The notes beneath the pieces were generated by a model. The model had not been told where the DNA came from. It worked only from the letters and a program-made list of their open reading frames with translations, and made no database searches. A stretch of 64,000 nucleotides of DNA from Sphingomonas sp. PP-CC-1A-547 (lineage in GTDB: Bacteria > Pseudomonadota > Alphaproteobacteria > Sphingomonadales > Sphingomonadaceae), in the NCBI RefSeq assembly GCF_003610375.1, contig NZ_RAPZ01000011.1:124001-188000 (forward strand), given 5' to 3'. Below are positions 24,872 to 34,387 of this stretch, one piece after another (position 1 is the stretch's first letter; every line of letters begins with the position of its first letter). A program made the translations under genes and the position numbers.

Positions 24872-26449
24872 CTATGGAACGAGAACCGTATCGACCGCCT
24901 CCGGCAGCGTCTCCGGGTAATCGAGCGTGAAGTGCAGCCCGCGGCTTTCGTGCCGATGCAACGCGGATCGGACGATCAGTTCGGCGGTCTGGAGGAGGTT
25001 GCGCAACTCGATCAGGTCGGGGGTCACGCGGAAATGCTGGTAATATTCCGCGACCTCGTCGTTGAGCAGTTCGATGCGGTGCTTGGCGCGTTCGAGCCGC
25101 TTGGTGGTGCGGACGATGCCGACGTAATTCCACATGAAGCGGCGAATTTCGGTCCAGGTCTGCTTGATGACGACCTCTTCGTCGGAGTCTGTGACGCGGC
25201 TTTCGTCCCACGGGCGGATCGGCGGGGGCGGGGGCAGGCTATCCCAGGAAGCGGCGATGCTGTCCGCCGCTGCCTCGCCGAACACGAAGCATTCGAGCAG
25301 AGAGTTGGACGCTAGCCGGTTGGCGCCGTGCAGGCCGGACTCGGTGCATTCGCCTGCCGCATACAGACCGGGCAGATCGGTCTTGCCGTGTTCATCGATG
25401 ACGATGCCGCCGCACGTGTAATGTTGCGCGGGGACGACCGGGATCGACTGCGTCGTCATGTCGATGCCGAGACCGAGCAGCTTTTCGTGGATGTTGGGGA
25501 AGTGATGGCGGATGAATTCGGCCGGCATGTGGCTGATGTCGAGATGGACGTAATCGAGACCGTAGCGCTTGATCTCGGCATCGATCGCGCGCGCGACGAT
25601 ATCGCGGGGGGCGAGCTCCATCCGCGCAGGGTCGTAATAGGTCATGAAGCGCTTGCCGGTCGACGGGTTGATCAACCGCCCGCCTTCGCCGCGGACCGCC
25701 TCGGTGATCAGGAAATTCTTGACCTCCAGATTGTAGAGGCAGGTCGGGTGGAACTGCATCATCTCCATGTTGGAGACGCGAGCGCCCGCGCGCCACGCCA
25801 TCGCGATGCCGTCGCCGGTCGCGCCGCGGGGGGCGGTCGAGAAGAGATAGGTGCGGCCCGCGCCGCCCGTTGCGAGGATCGTCGCGCGCGCGGTGTAGAG
25901 GGCGACGCGCTCGGTCTTGCGGTCGACCGCGTAGACGCCCCAGACGTTGCCCGAGCCCGAATAGCGCTCTTCGTGACGGCCGGTGGCGAGGTCGATCGCG
26001 ATCTGGTCGGGCACCAGCGTAATGTTCGGGTGTGCTTCGGCGGCCTTCTGCAACGCCTCCTGCACCGCCCAGCCGGTCGCGTCGGCGACGTGGACGATGC
26101 GGCGATGCGAGTGGCCGCCCTCGCGAGTCAGGTGGAGCGCGTTGCCCTCGGTCTCGAACGGCACGCCGAGATGCGTCAAGCGTTCGATCGCGGCGGGGGC
26201 ACCCTCCACGACCATCTCGACGATCGCGCGGTCGTTGAGGCCGGCGCCGGCGACCATCGTGTCCTCCACATGGTTCTCGAACGTGTCGCCGGGTTCGAGC
26301 ACCGCGGCGATCCCGCCCTGCGCCCAGGCAGTCGAGCCTTCGTTGAGCGCGCCCTTCGCTAACACCGTGACCTTGAAGCGGTCGGCAAGGTTGAGTGCCG
26401 CGGTTAGACCTGCGGCGCCCGAGCCGACGATCAGGATGTCGCTCGTCAT
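24872..26449 (-). CDS. nadB: L-aspartate oxidase
   Basis: 525 residues. FAD-binding [14 protein letters not shown] at the N-terminus, [12 protein letters not shown], the active-site stretch [37 protein letters not shown], and a C-terminal helical domain. It oxidises aspartate to iminoaspartate, which NadA and NadC turn into the NAD precursor; nadA and nadC are not in this window. The ATG overlaps the stop of the upstream ABC ATPase gene (ATGA), so the two are translationally coupled. Confidence 0.95.
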   Translation of the reverse strand: MTSDILIVGSGAAGLTAALNLADRFKVTVLAKGALNEGSTAWAQGGIAAVLEPGDTFENHVEDTMVAGAGLNDRAIVEMVVEGAPAAIERLTHLGVPFETEGNALHLTREGGHSHRRIVHVADATGWAVQEALQKAAEAHPNITLVPDQIAIDLATGRHEERYSGSGNVWGVYAVDRKTERVALYTARATILATGGAGRTYLFSTAPRGATGDGIAMAWRAGARVSNMEMMQFHPTCLYNLEVKNFLITEAVRGEGGRLINPSTGKRFMTYYDPARMELAPRDIVARAIDAEIKRYGLDYVHLDISHMPAEFIRHHFPNIHEKLLGLGIDMTTQSIPVVPAQHYTCGGIVIDEHGKTDLPGLYAAGECTESGLHGANRLASNSLLECFVFGEAAADSIAASWDSLPPPPPIRPWDESRVTDSDEEVVIKQTWTEIRRFMWNYVGIVRTTKRLERAKHRIELLNDEVAEYYQHFRVTPDLIELRNLLQTAELIVRSALHRHESRGLHFTLDYPETLPEAVDTVLVP

Positions 26450-27384
26450 GCGTTGGCGGCGCGGGTCAGGCTGAGGAAGACGTCCTCGAGATCGGGTTCC
26501 TTGGTCGAGACGTCGACGATGCCGAAGCCGCTGGACTGGATCGCAGCGAGGACTTCGCCGGCGTTCACGCGGTCCTTCTTGTAGGTGATTTCGAGGGTGC
26601 GCGTGCCCTTGAGCGCGATCTTCTGGAAGCAGGCGTTGGCGGGGATGTCGGTCACGTCGCGATCGACGGTGACGGCGACGATCTTCTCCTGCGCCTTGCC
26701 GACCAGTTCGCGCGTCGGCTCGTTCGCGATCAGGCGACCATTGTTGATGATCGCGATCCGGTCGCAGAGTTCCTCGGCTTCCTCGAGGTAATGCGTGGTA
26801 AGGACCACCGTTACGCCGGCCTGGTTGAGGCTGCGGACATAGGTCCAGAGTTGTTGCCGGAGTTCGATGTCGACGCCCGCGGTCGGCTCGTCGAGGACGA
26901 GGACAGGGGGCGAGTGGACCATCGCTTTCGCCACCATCAGGCGACGCTTCATGCCGCCCGACAGCGTGCGGGCGTAGGCGTGCGCCTTGTCCTCCAGATG
27001 CACCGCGCGGAGCAGTTCCATCGTGCGGCGCTTCGCCTTGGGGACGCCGTAGAGTCCGGCCTGGATCTCCAGCGTCTCGAAGGGCGAGAAGAAGGGGTCG
27101 AACAGGATCTCCTGGTTGACGATGCCGATCGACGCCTTGGCGTTGCGCGGGTGCTCGTCGATGTCGAACCCCCAGATCGCCGCGCTGCCGTCGGTCTTGT
27201 TGACGAGGCCGGCGAGGATGTTGATCAGCGTGGACTTGCCTGCGCCGTTGGGGCCGAGCAGTCCGAAAATCTGGCCGCGGGGGACGTCGAACGTTACCCC
27301 GTCGAGCGCGCGCTTGGGCGGGGCGGTGCCGACGGGCGCGTAGGTCTTGCTGAGGTTCTTGATGGCGATCGCGGCTTCGGTCAT
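26446..27384 (-). CDS. ABC transporter ATP-binding protein, ABC-2/DrrA type
   Basis: 312 residues: Walker [11 protein letters not shown]-loop region [10 protein letters not shown], signature TLSGGMKRR, Walker [12 protein letters not shown]-loop [11 protein letters not shown], and a C-terminal extension typical of DrrA/CcmA-like exporters. No permease gene is adjacent: the next gene downstream is nadB, coupled by a 4-base overlap, and upstream is an intergenic repeat. Its membrane partner must be elsewhere, so the substrate is unknown. Confidence 0.9.
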   Translation of the reverse strand: MTEAAIAIKNLSKTYAPVGTAPPKRALDGVTFDVPRGQIFGLLGPNGAGKSTLINILAGLVNKTDGSAAIWGFDIDEHPRNAKASIGIVNQEILFDPFFSPFETLEIQAGLYGVPKAKRRTMELLRAVHLEDKAHAYARTLSGGMKRRLMVAKAMVHSPPVLVLDEPTAGVDIELRQQLWTYVRSLNQAGVTVVLTTHYLEEAEELCDRIAIINNGRLIANEPTRELVGKAQEKIVAVTVDRDVTDIPANACFQKIALKGTRTLEITYKKDRVNAGEVLAAIQSSGFGIVDVSTKEPDLEDVFLSLTRAANA

Positions 27385-27445
27385 GGCTGCGGCATAGCGG
27401 GGCCGGCGGGGCTGGTCATCCCCTCGGGCGTTGCAAAGAAGATTT

Positions 27446-27588
27446 GTTCACGCGGAGGCGCGGAGACGCGGAGGTGTTGCCTTTGTCGCGTAGCGATCGT
27501 TCATCATCTACCTACGGAACAGATCATGCGGTCTCCCGACCGACAGGCTGGAAGCAACACCTCCGCGTCTCCGCGTCTGCGCGTGAAC
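27446..27588. repeat. Inverted repeat of family E (GCGGAGACGCGGAG type)
   Basis: 35-bp arms with 2 mismatches (27446-27480 and 27554-27588) around about 73 bases. The arms begin GTTCACGCGGAGGCGCGGAG. A compact hairpin of the same family lies at 52224-52286. Confidence 0.85.
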
Positions 27589-27657
27589 CCATTCTTCCTT
27601 CTCGCCTGCGCGGAAGAACCAATTGCCCGGCCCGCGCGCGCTTGCTATCGCCGCCTC

Positions 27658-27891
27658 ATGCATCCGCCGCTCGAAACCACCCGCGTCACCCACGCCCGCG
27701 TCGCCTGCGATGGCGCCACCGACATCCCCGGCGGCGCAGCGCTCGGCCATCCGCGCGTCTGGTTGCAGATCGACGAGACCGGCTATGTCGATTGCGGCTA
27801 TTGCGACCGCCGCTTCATCCTGGTCGGCGGCGCCGCCGATGGCGCGGACCAAGCGACATTGCGCGATCACGGGGATGGCGCAGGGCGCTAA
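27658..27891 (+). CDS. Zinc-finger domain protein (zf-CHCC type)
   Basis: 77 residues with the C-H-C-C ligand set of the family related to mitochondrial complex I subunit NDUFS6: C17, H31, C46 and C49 ([13 protein letters not shown]). The start [10 protein letters not shown] fits. It is encoded 18 bases before tldD and probably co-transcribed. The bacterial function is not established. Confidence 0.8.
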   Translation: MHPPLETTRVTHARVACDGATDIPGGAALGHPRVWLQIDETGYVDCGYCDRRFILVGGAADGADQATLRDHGDGAGR

Positions 27892-27909
27892 GCCTCTTAT
27901 ATCTATCGG

Positions 27910-29337
27910 ATGACGATAGCAGCAGACCCCCGTTCGTTCCTCTACCGCGATACCCTGGACCCCGAACAGGCGCAGGCGCTGACCGCCAAGGCGCTCGGCA
28001 AGGCCGATGACGGCGAGCTGTATCTCCAGTACCGCAAGGCCGAGGCCTTCGGGTTCGACGACGGCCGGCTGAAGACCGCCTCCTATGACACGAGTTCGGG
28101 CTTCGGCCTCCGCGCCGTATCGGGCGAGATGACCGCGTTCGCGCATTCGAACGAGATGACCCCGGCTGCGATTCGTCGCGCCGCCGAGACGATGGCGCTG
28201 ATCGAACCGGGCGTCGCCGCGAAGGCCGGTCCGCCGCAGGGCACTAACCAACGTCGCTATACCGCCGCCGATCCGCTCGACCTCGTGCCGTTCGCCGACA
28301 AGGTGAACCTGTGCCAGACAATCGACGCTGCGGCGCGCGCGCGTGATCCTCGCGTCGCGCAGGTCTCGGTCAGCTTGTCGGGAACGTGGTCGGTCGTCGA
28401 GATCGTCCGCGCGGATGGTTTCGTAGCGACCGACGTGCGGCCGTTGGTGCGGCTCAACGTATCGATCGTCGCCGAACAGAATGGTCGTCGCGAGACGGGC
28501 AGCTACGGGATCGGAGGACGTTATCTTTACAACGACCTGTTCGAACCCGCGACGTACAACCGTGCGATCGATGAGGCGTTGTCGCAGGCGCTGGTCAACC
28601 TCGACTCGATCGCGGCACCGGCAGGCGAGATGACCGTGTTGCTCGGCAATGGCTGGCCCGGCATCCTGCTGCACGAGGCGATCGGCCACGGCCTCGAAGG
28701 CGATTTCAACCGCAAGGGCACGTCGGCGTTCTCGGGTCGCATCGGCGAGCGGGTCGCGGCGGAGGGTGTGACGGTGGTCGACGACGGATCGCTTCAGGAC
28801 CGCCGTGGGTCGCTGACGATCGACGACGAGGGCACGCCGACGCGCGAGACCGTGCTGATCGAGGACGGCATCCTCAAGGGCTATATGCAGGACCGGCTCA
28901 ACGCGCGGCTGATGGGCGTCGAGGCCACCGGCAACGGGCGGCGCGAGAGTTATGCACACGCGCCGATGCCACGGATGACCAACACCTTCATGAAGGCCGG
29001 CAACGACGATCCGGCCGAGCTTTTGTCGCGCGTGAAGAAGGGCATCTTCGCAAAGGCGTTCGGTGGCGGGCAGGTCGATATCGTGTCCGGAAAGTTCGTG
29101 TTCAGCTGCACCGAGGCGTATCTGATCGAGGACGGCAAGCTCGGTGCGCCGATCAAGGGCGCGACGCTGATCGGCGATGGCCCGAGTTCGCTGACCAAGG
29201 TCCGTGGGATCGGCAACGACTTCGCGCTCGACGAGGGCATCGGGATCTGCGGCAAGGGCGGACAGTCGGTGCCGGCTGGTGTGGGCCAGCCGACGTTGCT
29301 GGTCGATGGGCTTACGGTCGGTGGAACGGCGGCTTAA
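27910..29337 (+). CDS. tldD: Metalloprotease TldD
   Basis: 475 residues, normal length for TldD. The HExxxH zinc motif is in LLHEAIGHGLEGD, with MPRMTNTF and the C-terminal GICGKGGQSVPAGVGQPTL also typical. TldD works with TldE/PmbA as a cytoplasmic peptidase that trims modified peptides and degrades CcdA antitoxin in E. coli. That is relevant because a ccdAB module is convergent with it and the two stop codons overlap (TTAA at 29334-29337). No pmbA gene is in the window. Confidence 0.95.
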   Translation: MTIAADPRSFLYRDTLDPEQAQALTAKALGKADDGELYLQYRKAEAFGFDDGRLKTASYDTSSGFGLRAVSGEMTAFAHSNEMTPAAIRRAAETMALIEPGVAAKAGPPQGTNQRRYTAADPLDLVPFADKVNLCQTIDAAARARDPRVAQVSVSLSGTWSVVEIVRADGFVATDVRPLVRLNVSIVAEQNGRRETGSYGIGGRYLYNDLFEPATYNRAIDEALSQALVNLDSIAAPAGEMTVLLGNGWPGILLHEAIGHGLEGDFNRKGTSAFSGRIGERVAAEGVTVVDDGSLQDRRGSLTIDDEGTPTRETVLIEDGILKGYMQDRLNARLMGVEATGNGRRESYAHAPMPRMTNTFMKAGNDDPAELLSRVKKGIFAKAFGGGQVDIVSGKFVFSCTEAYLIEDGKLGAPIKGATLIGDGPSSLTKVRGIGNDFALDEGIGICGKGGQSVPAGVGQPTLLVDGLTVGGTAA

Positions 29338-29630
29338 AGTCCGCCGACGACTATGTCTATTGCGGCCTTTAGATCATATTCGTAGTCGAGAAGCGAACCG
29401 ATCTTCTCGCCGAGTTGTCGGCTATCGACGGCGCGTAGAAACTGGACGGCGACCCGATATTCCGTCTGATTCACCGTCACGAGTGGATTGAGCCTGGACT
29501 GTGAAACCGACGGTTCGTCAGGCTGGCGTAATGGGGCAACGACCCGCGAACGCAAGTCGCTCAAAAGGTCGCTCTGGCAATTCACGACAAGCCCGTGACC
29601 GTCGATCGAATGGACGTCGAATTGCGCCAT
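29334..29630 (-). CDS. ccdB: Type II toxin CcdB
   Basis: 98 residues of the CcdB/gyrase-poison family: MAQFDVHSIDGHGLVVNCQS, LLSDLRSRVVAPL, TEYRVAVQFLRAVDSRQLG, and a C-terminal IDIVVGGL. CcdB traps DNA gyrase on cleaved DNA. In F-plasmid CcdB the last residues (WGI) are needed for killing; here the end is GGL, so potency is uncertain. The ATG follows directly on the ccdA stop (TGAATG). The stop overlaps the convergent tldD stop. Confidence 0.88.
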   Translation of the reverse strand: MAQFDVHSIDGHGLVVNCQSDLLSDLRSRVVAPLRQPDEPSVSQSRLNPLVTVNQTEYRVAVQFLRAVDSRQLGEKIGSLLDYEYDLKAAIDIVVGGL

Positions 29631-29876
29631 TCAGAGCGGCTCGAGGCCGGAAAGCGGAATTCCGTTCTCGTCGATCCATCGGTTCTGTGCTTCGATCCAC
29701 TGTCGGTTCTCTTCCTTCCACCGTCGTTCGCGCTCGGTCTTGATTGCGCCGCGGAGTGCGGCTTCCGTGACGCGAGATAGGTTGACGCCCGCTTCCTTGG
29801 CAGCGGCGACAATGCCGGTATCGACGGACATATTTACCGATTTGCGCTTGCCGGTAGCGATAGGATCATGTTTCAT
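29631..29876 (-). CDS. ccdA: Type II antitoxin CcdA
   Basis: 81 residues: an N-terminal ribbon-helix-helix (KRKSVNMSVDTGIVAAAKEAG) and a C-terminal toxin-binding arm (RRWKEENRQWIEAQNRWIDENG). CcdA neutralises CcdB and represses the operon. I chose the ATG at 29876: the candidate -10 of the promoter lies at 29883-29888, so transcription would begin at about this ATG and the mRNA may be leaderless. An ATG two codons upstream (29882) would lie inside the promoter spacing. Confidence 0.88.
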   Translation of the reverse strand: MKHDPIATGKRKSVNMSVDTGIVAAAKEAGVNLSRVTEAALRGAIKTERERRWKEENRQWIEAQNRWIDENGIPLSGLEPL

Positions 29877-29911
29877 GCGCATAAAGTATGCGCGTTGACG
29901 ACGCGCGTCAA
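29877..29911 (-). promoter_or_regulatory. ccdAB promoter with two palindromic operators
   Basis: GCGCATA-AAG-TATGCGC (29877-29893, perfect 7-bp arms) and TTGACG-N5-CGTCAA (29895-29911, perfect 6-bp arms) lie one base apart. Read on the minus strand, TTGACG (29906-29911) is the -35 and TACTTT (29883-29888, 17-base spacing) or CATACT the -10. Each promoter box is inside a palindrome, as expected of CcdA or CcdAB autoregulation. Confidence 0.65.
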
Positions 29912-29925
29912 TTCGGAGCCGAACG

Positions 29926-30486
29926 ATGGACTTCTTCCCCGCGCTCACCGACGATCATCTCGCGTTCGTGATGCGGCAACCAGTATTCTTCGTTGCAACA
30001 GCCGCGGAGGGTGCGCGGATCAATCTCAGTCCCAAGGGCATGGACAGCTTTCGCGTACTTGATCCGAAGACGGTCGCGTATCTCGATGTCGGCGGGTCAG
30101 GGAACGAGACGAACGCGCATCTAGGCGCGGACGGGCGCATCACGATCATGTTCTGCGCGTTCGACCAGCCAGCGCTGATCTTCCGCATCTATGGCAACGG
30201 GCGTGCGGTGTTGCCGCAGGATGATGGCTGGGCTGACCTCTACGCGCAGTTCACGCCGTTGCCGGGCACGCGGCAGATCTTCGTGATCGATGTCGACGAG
30301 GTGCAGACGAGTTGTGGTTGGGGCGTGCCGTTCATGACGCTGGACCGTGAGCGGCAGACCTTGTCGAAATATCACGCGAAGCAGACCGACGCCCAGCGGA
30401 TCGAGGAACTGGCGGGGCCGACCGCGAGCATCGACGGGTTGCCGGTTCGGTTCGGCACCGTCCTGCCGGACCGCGTCGGCGCATGA
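29926..30486 (+). CDS. Pyridoxamine 5'-phosphate oxidase-like protein
   Basis: 186 residues with a split-barrel FMN-binding fold: MRQPVFFVATAAEGARINLSPKG, VAYLDVGGSGNET, IYGNGRAVLP, and VQTSCGWGVPFM, which is common in this subgroup. It is probably a flavin- or F420-type oxidoreductase rather than PdxH, since the PLP-pathway residues of PdxH are not evident. GGAG lies 7 bases before the ATG. The divergent ccdAB promoter is 15 bases upstream. Its stop overlaps the start of a frameshifted DUF2007 gene (ATGA). Confidence 0.85.
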   Translation: MDFFPALTDDHLAFVMRQPVFFVATAAEGARINLSPKGMDSFRVLDPKTVAYLDVGGSGNETNAHLGADGRITIMFCAFDQPALIFRIYGNGRAVLPQDDGWADLYAQFTPLPGTRQIFVIDVDEVQTSCGWGVPFMTLDRERQTLSKYHAKQTDAQRIEELAGPTASIDGLPVRFGTVLPDRVGA

Positions 30487-30679
30487 GCCTGGTCGAACTG
30501 GGCGGTATGGGCGCAATGAGGCGCACATCATCGTCGGGCGGCTGGAGAGCGAAGGCATCCCGGCGATCGCATTCGATAGCGGGATGTCGATCATGGAGGG
30601 GAGCTGGTTGCTGATCCCCGTCCGGGTGATGGTCGACGAGGATGATCTCGACGAGGCCCGGGGAATTTTGGCGGGGTGA
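30483..30679 (+). pseudogene. DUF2007 (signal-transducing protein domain) gene with a 1-base deletion
   Basis: The start ATG (30483) overlaps the upstream stop and begins MSLVELG, as expected for this family. The rest, RYGRNEAHIIVGRLESEGIP...PVRVMVDEDDLDEARGILAG, continues in another frame from 30503. The whole span is 197 bases, one short of 66 codons, so a single base is missing at about 30501-30503 (GGC GG in place of GGN CGG). No usable start exists in the downstream frame before residue 30 or so. Either a real frameshift or a sequencing error. Confidence 0.7.
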
Positions 30680-30728
30680 GCGGGTGCGTTAGGTGCTGGC
30701 AGGAAACCACCGACTTAAACCCATAATC

Positions 30729-30823
30729 GTCATTCCCGCGCAGGCGGGAATCCATACTGGCAAACCTTACGGTTTACGCGATACCCCTTGGGGATATGGA
30801 TCCCCGCCTCCGTGGGGATGACG
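30729..30823. repeat. Palindromic extragenic element, family F (GTCATTCCCGC type)
   Basis: CGTCATTCCCGCGCAGGCGG at the left and CCCCGCCTCCGTGGGGATGA at the right are facing copies. The centre holds TACCCCTTGGGGATA and AAACC/GGTTT inverted repeats. Located between the DUF2007 remnant and the dehydrogenase gene, which are convergent. Confidence 0.75.
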
Positions 30824-30890
30824 TGCAGACGATCGTGTGCCCCAATTACCGAGCGTATCGAGGACGGGCCTTTGCCGCCCTCCGCCGAGA

Positions 30891-32219
30891 TCACCCCCCA
30901 GCGCTGACCCGCCAGATCGCATTGCCGACGTCGTCGGCGACCAGCAGGCCACCGGTCTTGTCGGTGATGACGCCGACCGGGCGACCCTGCGCGTCGCCGT
31001 CCTTGTTCAGGAATCCGCCGAGCACGTCGACCGGCTTCGCGTTTGCCGCCGGGAAGCCGGTGTCGCCGAAGGGTACGTAGACAACCTTGTAGCCCGACAC
31101 CGGCTTGCGGTTCCACGAGCCGTGCTCGCCAACGAATGCGCCGTTGGCGAATCTCGCGCCGAGCTTCGCGTCCGCGGAGAAGGTCAGGCCGAGCGCGGCA
31201 ACGTGCGGTCCGAGCGCGTAGTCGGGGCGCTTGGCGTATTGCTGTAGCGCGGGGTTCTTCGGTTCGACGCGGGTGTCGGGATAGCCGCCCCAATAATACC
31301 AGGGCCAACCGAAATGATCGCCGAACTCGACCTGAGTCAGGTAGTCGGGGGCGAGATCGGAGCCGAGTTGGTCGCGTTCGTTGACGACGGTCCACAGCCC
31401 ACCAGACTTGGGGTTGATCGCCATGCCGTTGGGGTTGCGCAGGCCGGCGGCGTAGATCCGCCAGTTCTTGTCCTTCGGCCAGACCTGCAGGATGTTGGCG
31501 CGATATTTCTCGGCGTCCATGCCATTCTCGGCGATGTTCGACGACGAGCCGACGCCGACGTAGAGCGTCTTGCCGTCGGCTGCGGCGATGACGTTGCGGG
31601 CCCAGTGATTGCCGCCCGGGTTGAGCTTGATGACGAGCTCTGGCTTGGCGGTGATCTTGGTCGCGCCATCGGTGTACGGCACGCGAACGAGCGCGTCAGT
31701 GTTGCCGATGTAGAGCTGGCCATCGAGCAGCGTCATGCCGAACGGCGAGTTGAGACCGGTCATGAACACCGACTTCGTTTCCGCCACGCCGTCGCCGTCC
31801 GCGTCGCGAAGCAGCGTGATGCGGTTGGCCGACGGCACGCCGGCGCCGGCGCGGCCCATCAGGATCTTCATCACCCAGCCGGTGATCCCGCCGCCCTCGC
31901 GCGGGGGCGAATTCGTCTCGGCGACCAACACGTCGCCGTTGGGGAGGCGGTACATCCAGCGCGGGTGGTCGAGCCCTGTCGCGAACGGCTGGACCTTGAG
32001 GCCGGCGGCAGGCGTCGGCATCGCGCCGTTCTGCCAGCCGACGACCTTGGCGACCTTGACGGTCGGGATCGTCTGGATGCGGGGATCGGTGATCTTGGGC
32101 AGCTTGCCGGCGACCTGGTCGACCGACAATTCCGCCGTGTCGGGCCAGGCGAGATAGGTGACGCCCGCGGCGATCACGAGCAGGATCAGCCCAAGGACGA
32201 TGAGGATGTGTTTGCGCAT
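30891..32219 (-). CDS. PQQ-type sugar (sorbosone-like) dehydrogenase, membrane-anchored
   Basis: 442 residues: an N-terminal membrane anchor (ILIVLGLILLVIAAGVTYLAW without its ends) and a six-bladed quinoprotein glucose/sorbosone dehydrogenase propeller (PFATGLDHPRWMYRLPNGDV, DADGDGVAETK, NSPFGMTL, GLRNPNGMAI, VNERDQLGSD, FVGEHGSWNR). Probably periplasmic, oxidising a sugar or sugar alcohol with PQQ, although PQQ binding is inferred from the family. Single gene; the corC stop is 80 bases upstream. Confidence 0.87.
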   Translation of the reverse strand: MRKHILIVLGLILLVIAAGVTYLAWPDTAELSVDQVAGKLPKITDPRIQTIPTVKVAKVVGWQNGAMPTPAAGLKVQPFATGLDHPRWMYRLPNGDVLVAETNSPPREGGGITGWVMKILMGRAGAGVPSANRITLLRDADGDGVAETKSVFMTGLNSPFGMTLLDGQLYIGNTDALVRVPYTDGATKITAKPELVIKLNPGGNHWARNVIAAADGKTLYVGVGSSSNIAENGMDAEKYRANILQVWPKDKNWRIYAAGLRNPNGMAINPKSGGLWTVVNERDQLGSDLAPDYLTQVEFGDHFGWPWYYWGGYPDTRVEPKNPALQQYAKRPDYALGPHVAALGLTFSADAKLGARFANGAFVGEHGSWNRKPVSGYKVVYVPFGDTGFPAANAKPVDVLGGFLNKDGDAQGRPVGVITDKTGGLLVADDVGNAIWRVSAGG

Positions 32220-32250
32220 GAAGGGAAGTTAGAACGGAGGCAGGGCCGGG

Positions 32251-32288
32251 GCAATGGATCATGGGTAAAAGGCCCGCCGATCCATTGC
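32251..32288 (-). terminator. Hairpin downstream of corC
   Basis: Perfect 10-bp arms GCAATGGATC (32251-32260) and GATCCATTGC (32279-32288) with an 18-base loop that itself holds GGGCCTTTTACCC on the minus strand. It starts 11 bases after the corC stop. It has no T-run after the stem, so termination or 3'-end protection is inference. Confidence 0.4.
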
Positions 32289-32298
32289 AGACGCTGTG

Positions 32299-33198
<900 letters not shown>

Positions 33199-33206
33199 CG
33201 TGGTCG

Positions 33207-33716
33207 TCAGTCCTCTGTTATCAAGTAAGGATCGTGGAGACCGAGCGCCGCGAGCGCATCGCGCTCGATCTGCTCCATGCCCTCGGCCTCGTCGTCGTCG
33301 ATATGGTCATAGCCTAGCAGATGCAGCGTGCCGTGCACCATCAGATGCATCGCGTGATCCTCGACCGAAATCCCGCGCTCGGCCGCTTCCGCGACGCAAA
33401 CGCCGTGCGCGAGGATGATGTCGCCGAGCAGCACCTCGCCGTCATCCGAATTCTGGCTGACCGTGGCGAGCAGGTCGGGCTGGACCATCGGGAAGGACAG
33501 GACGTTGGTCGGCTTGTCCTTCTGGCGATACTGCTTGTTGAGCGTGTGGACCTCCTCGTCGGAGGCGAGGCGGATCGAAATCTCGACCGTCGCGGCGCTG
33601 GTCAGCAGTTCGCCGTGCGGGGTCCGCTGGATCGCTGCCGTTGCTGCACGCAGAGCAAGCGCGTCCCAATCCTGCTCAGGCCAGGGGGCGTCGGAAGAGA
33701 GCGCGATTTCGAGCAT
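33207..33716 (-). CDS. ybeY: Endoribonuclease YbeY (rRNA maturation)
   Basis: 169 residues with the zinc motif HGTLHLLGYDH (H-x3-H-x5-H), and VEISIRLASDEEVHTLNKQYR and TNVLSFP upstream. YbeY takes part in 16S rRNA 3'-end processing and 70S quality control. The AAGGA site lies 5 bases before the ATG and begins inside the vapC stop region, so ybeY translation is now tied to vapC and not to phoH. Confidence 0.95.
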   Translation of the reverse strand: MLEIALSSDAPWPEQDWDALALRAATAAIQRTPHGELLTSAATVEISIRLASDEEVHTLNKQYRQKDKPTNVLSFPMVQPDLLATVSQNSDDGEVLLGDIILAHGVCVAEAAERGISVEDHAMHLMVHGTLHLLGYDHIDDDEAEGMEQIERDALAALGLHDPYLITED

Positions 33717-33725
33717 GCAGGTCCT

Positions 33726-34121
33726 TCAGGCGAGATCGGTGAGGGCGAAATCATTACCCTTGTAGAGAAGTTCCGCACCATGGGTTTTCGCGCAGGCATA
33801 GGCGAAACAATCGCCCATGTTGAGCTTCGCGGGGTGGCGGCCCTTGCCGTAGCGTGCCGCCGCGACAATCGCCTGCTGGCCTTCGCTGTGGCCGATCGGC
33901 ACGAGACGAAGTCCGGCTTCATACGCAAAGCTCGAAATGAGGTCGGCCGCCTGCTGGAGGCTGACGGTTTTCAACCTTGCGATCGCCTGCGCCGCTTCCC
34001 ACGCGCCGACCGCGCAATAATAGCGGTCGACATGCGCCTCGATCACATCGGCGAAATCGTCCGCTTCCGGCTCGCCGTGAACGATTGCGACGATAGCGGA
34101 TGCGTCGACGAGAATGGTCAA
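33726..34121 (-). CDS. vapC: Type II toxin, PIN-domain ribonuclease VapC
   Basis: 131 residues with the four PIN acidic positions: D6 (LVDASAI), E42 (AWEAAQAI), D104 (NMGDCFAYA) and D124 (NDFAL). PIN toxins cleave tRNA or rRNA using Mg. The GTG/ATG region overlaps the end of vapB by 4 bases (ATGA at 34118-34121). It is followed 9 bases later by ybeY. Confidence 0.92.
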   Translation of the reverse strand: MTILVDASAIVAIVHGEPEADDFADVIEAHVDRYYCAVGAWEAAQAIARLKTVSLQQAADLISSFAYEAGLRLVPIGHSEGQQAIVAAARYGKGRHPAKLNMGDCFAYACAKTHGAELLYKGNDFALTDLA

Positions 34122-34375
34122 TCATCGTCCTCATCGTTCAACGAATCGTAGAAGGCCTTGTCGGCCTCAAGTCCTGTGGACTCGCCTAATGGATGCGCCT
34201 CGCGCCATGCGCGCAGTCGTTCTCGCATGCTCAGCGGAGGAGCTTCCGGTGCCAGTTCCGCTTTTCGCTTACGCAGGAGATCACGAACGACCTCGGTCTT
34301 GGTCACACCCAGACGTGCCGCAAGCTCCGTCGCGAGCTCGGCGGTTTCGTTGTCCTTGATGTAGAGAGACGCCAT
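34118..34375 (-). CDS. vapB: Type II antitoxin VapB, PSK/Rv0623-like
   Basis: 85 residues: MASLYIKDNETAELATELAA with GVTKTEVVRDLLRKRKAE form the DNA-binding domain, followed by an acidic toxin-binding tail (LEADKAFYDSLNDEDDD). AGGAGG lies 6 bases before the ATG at 34375; the ATG at 34381 would directly abut it. The promoter carries two perfect operators. It represses the operon and blocks VapC. Confidence 0.9.
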   Translation of the reverse strand: MASLYIKDNETAELATELAARLGVTKTEVVRDLLRKRKAELAPEAPPLSMRERLRAWREAHPLGESTGLEADKAFYDSLNDEDDD

Positions 34376-34387
34376 CGTCATCCTCCT

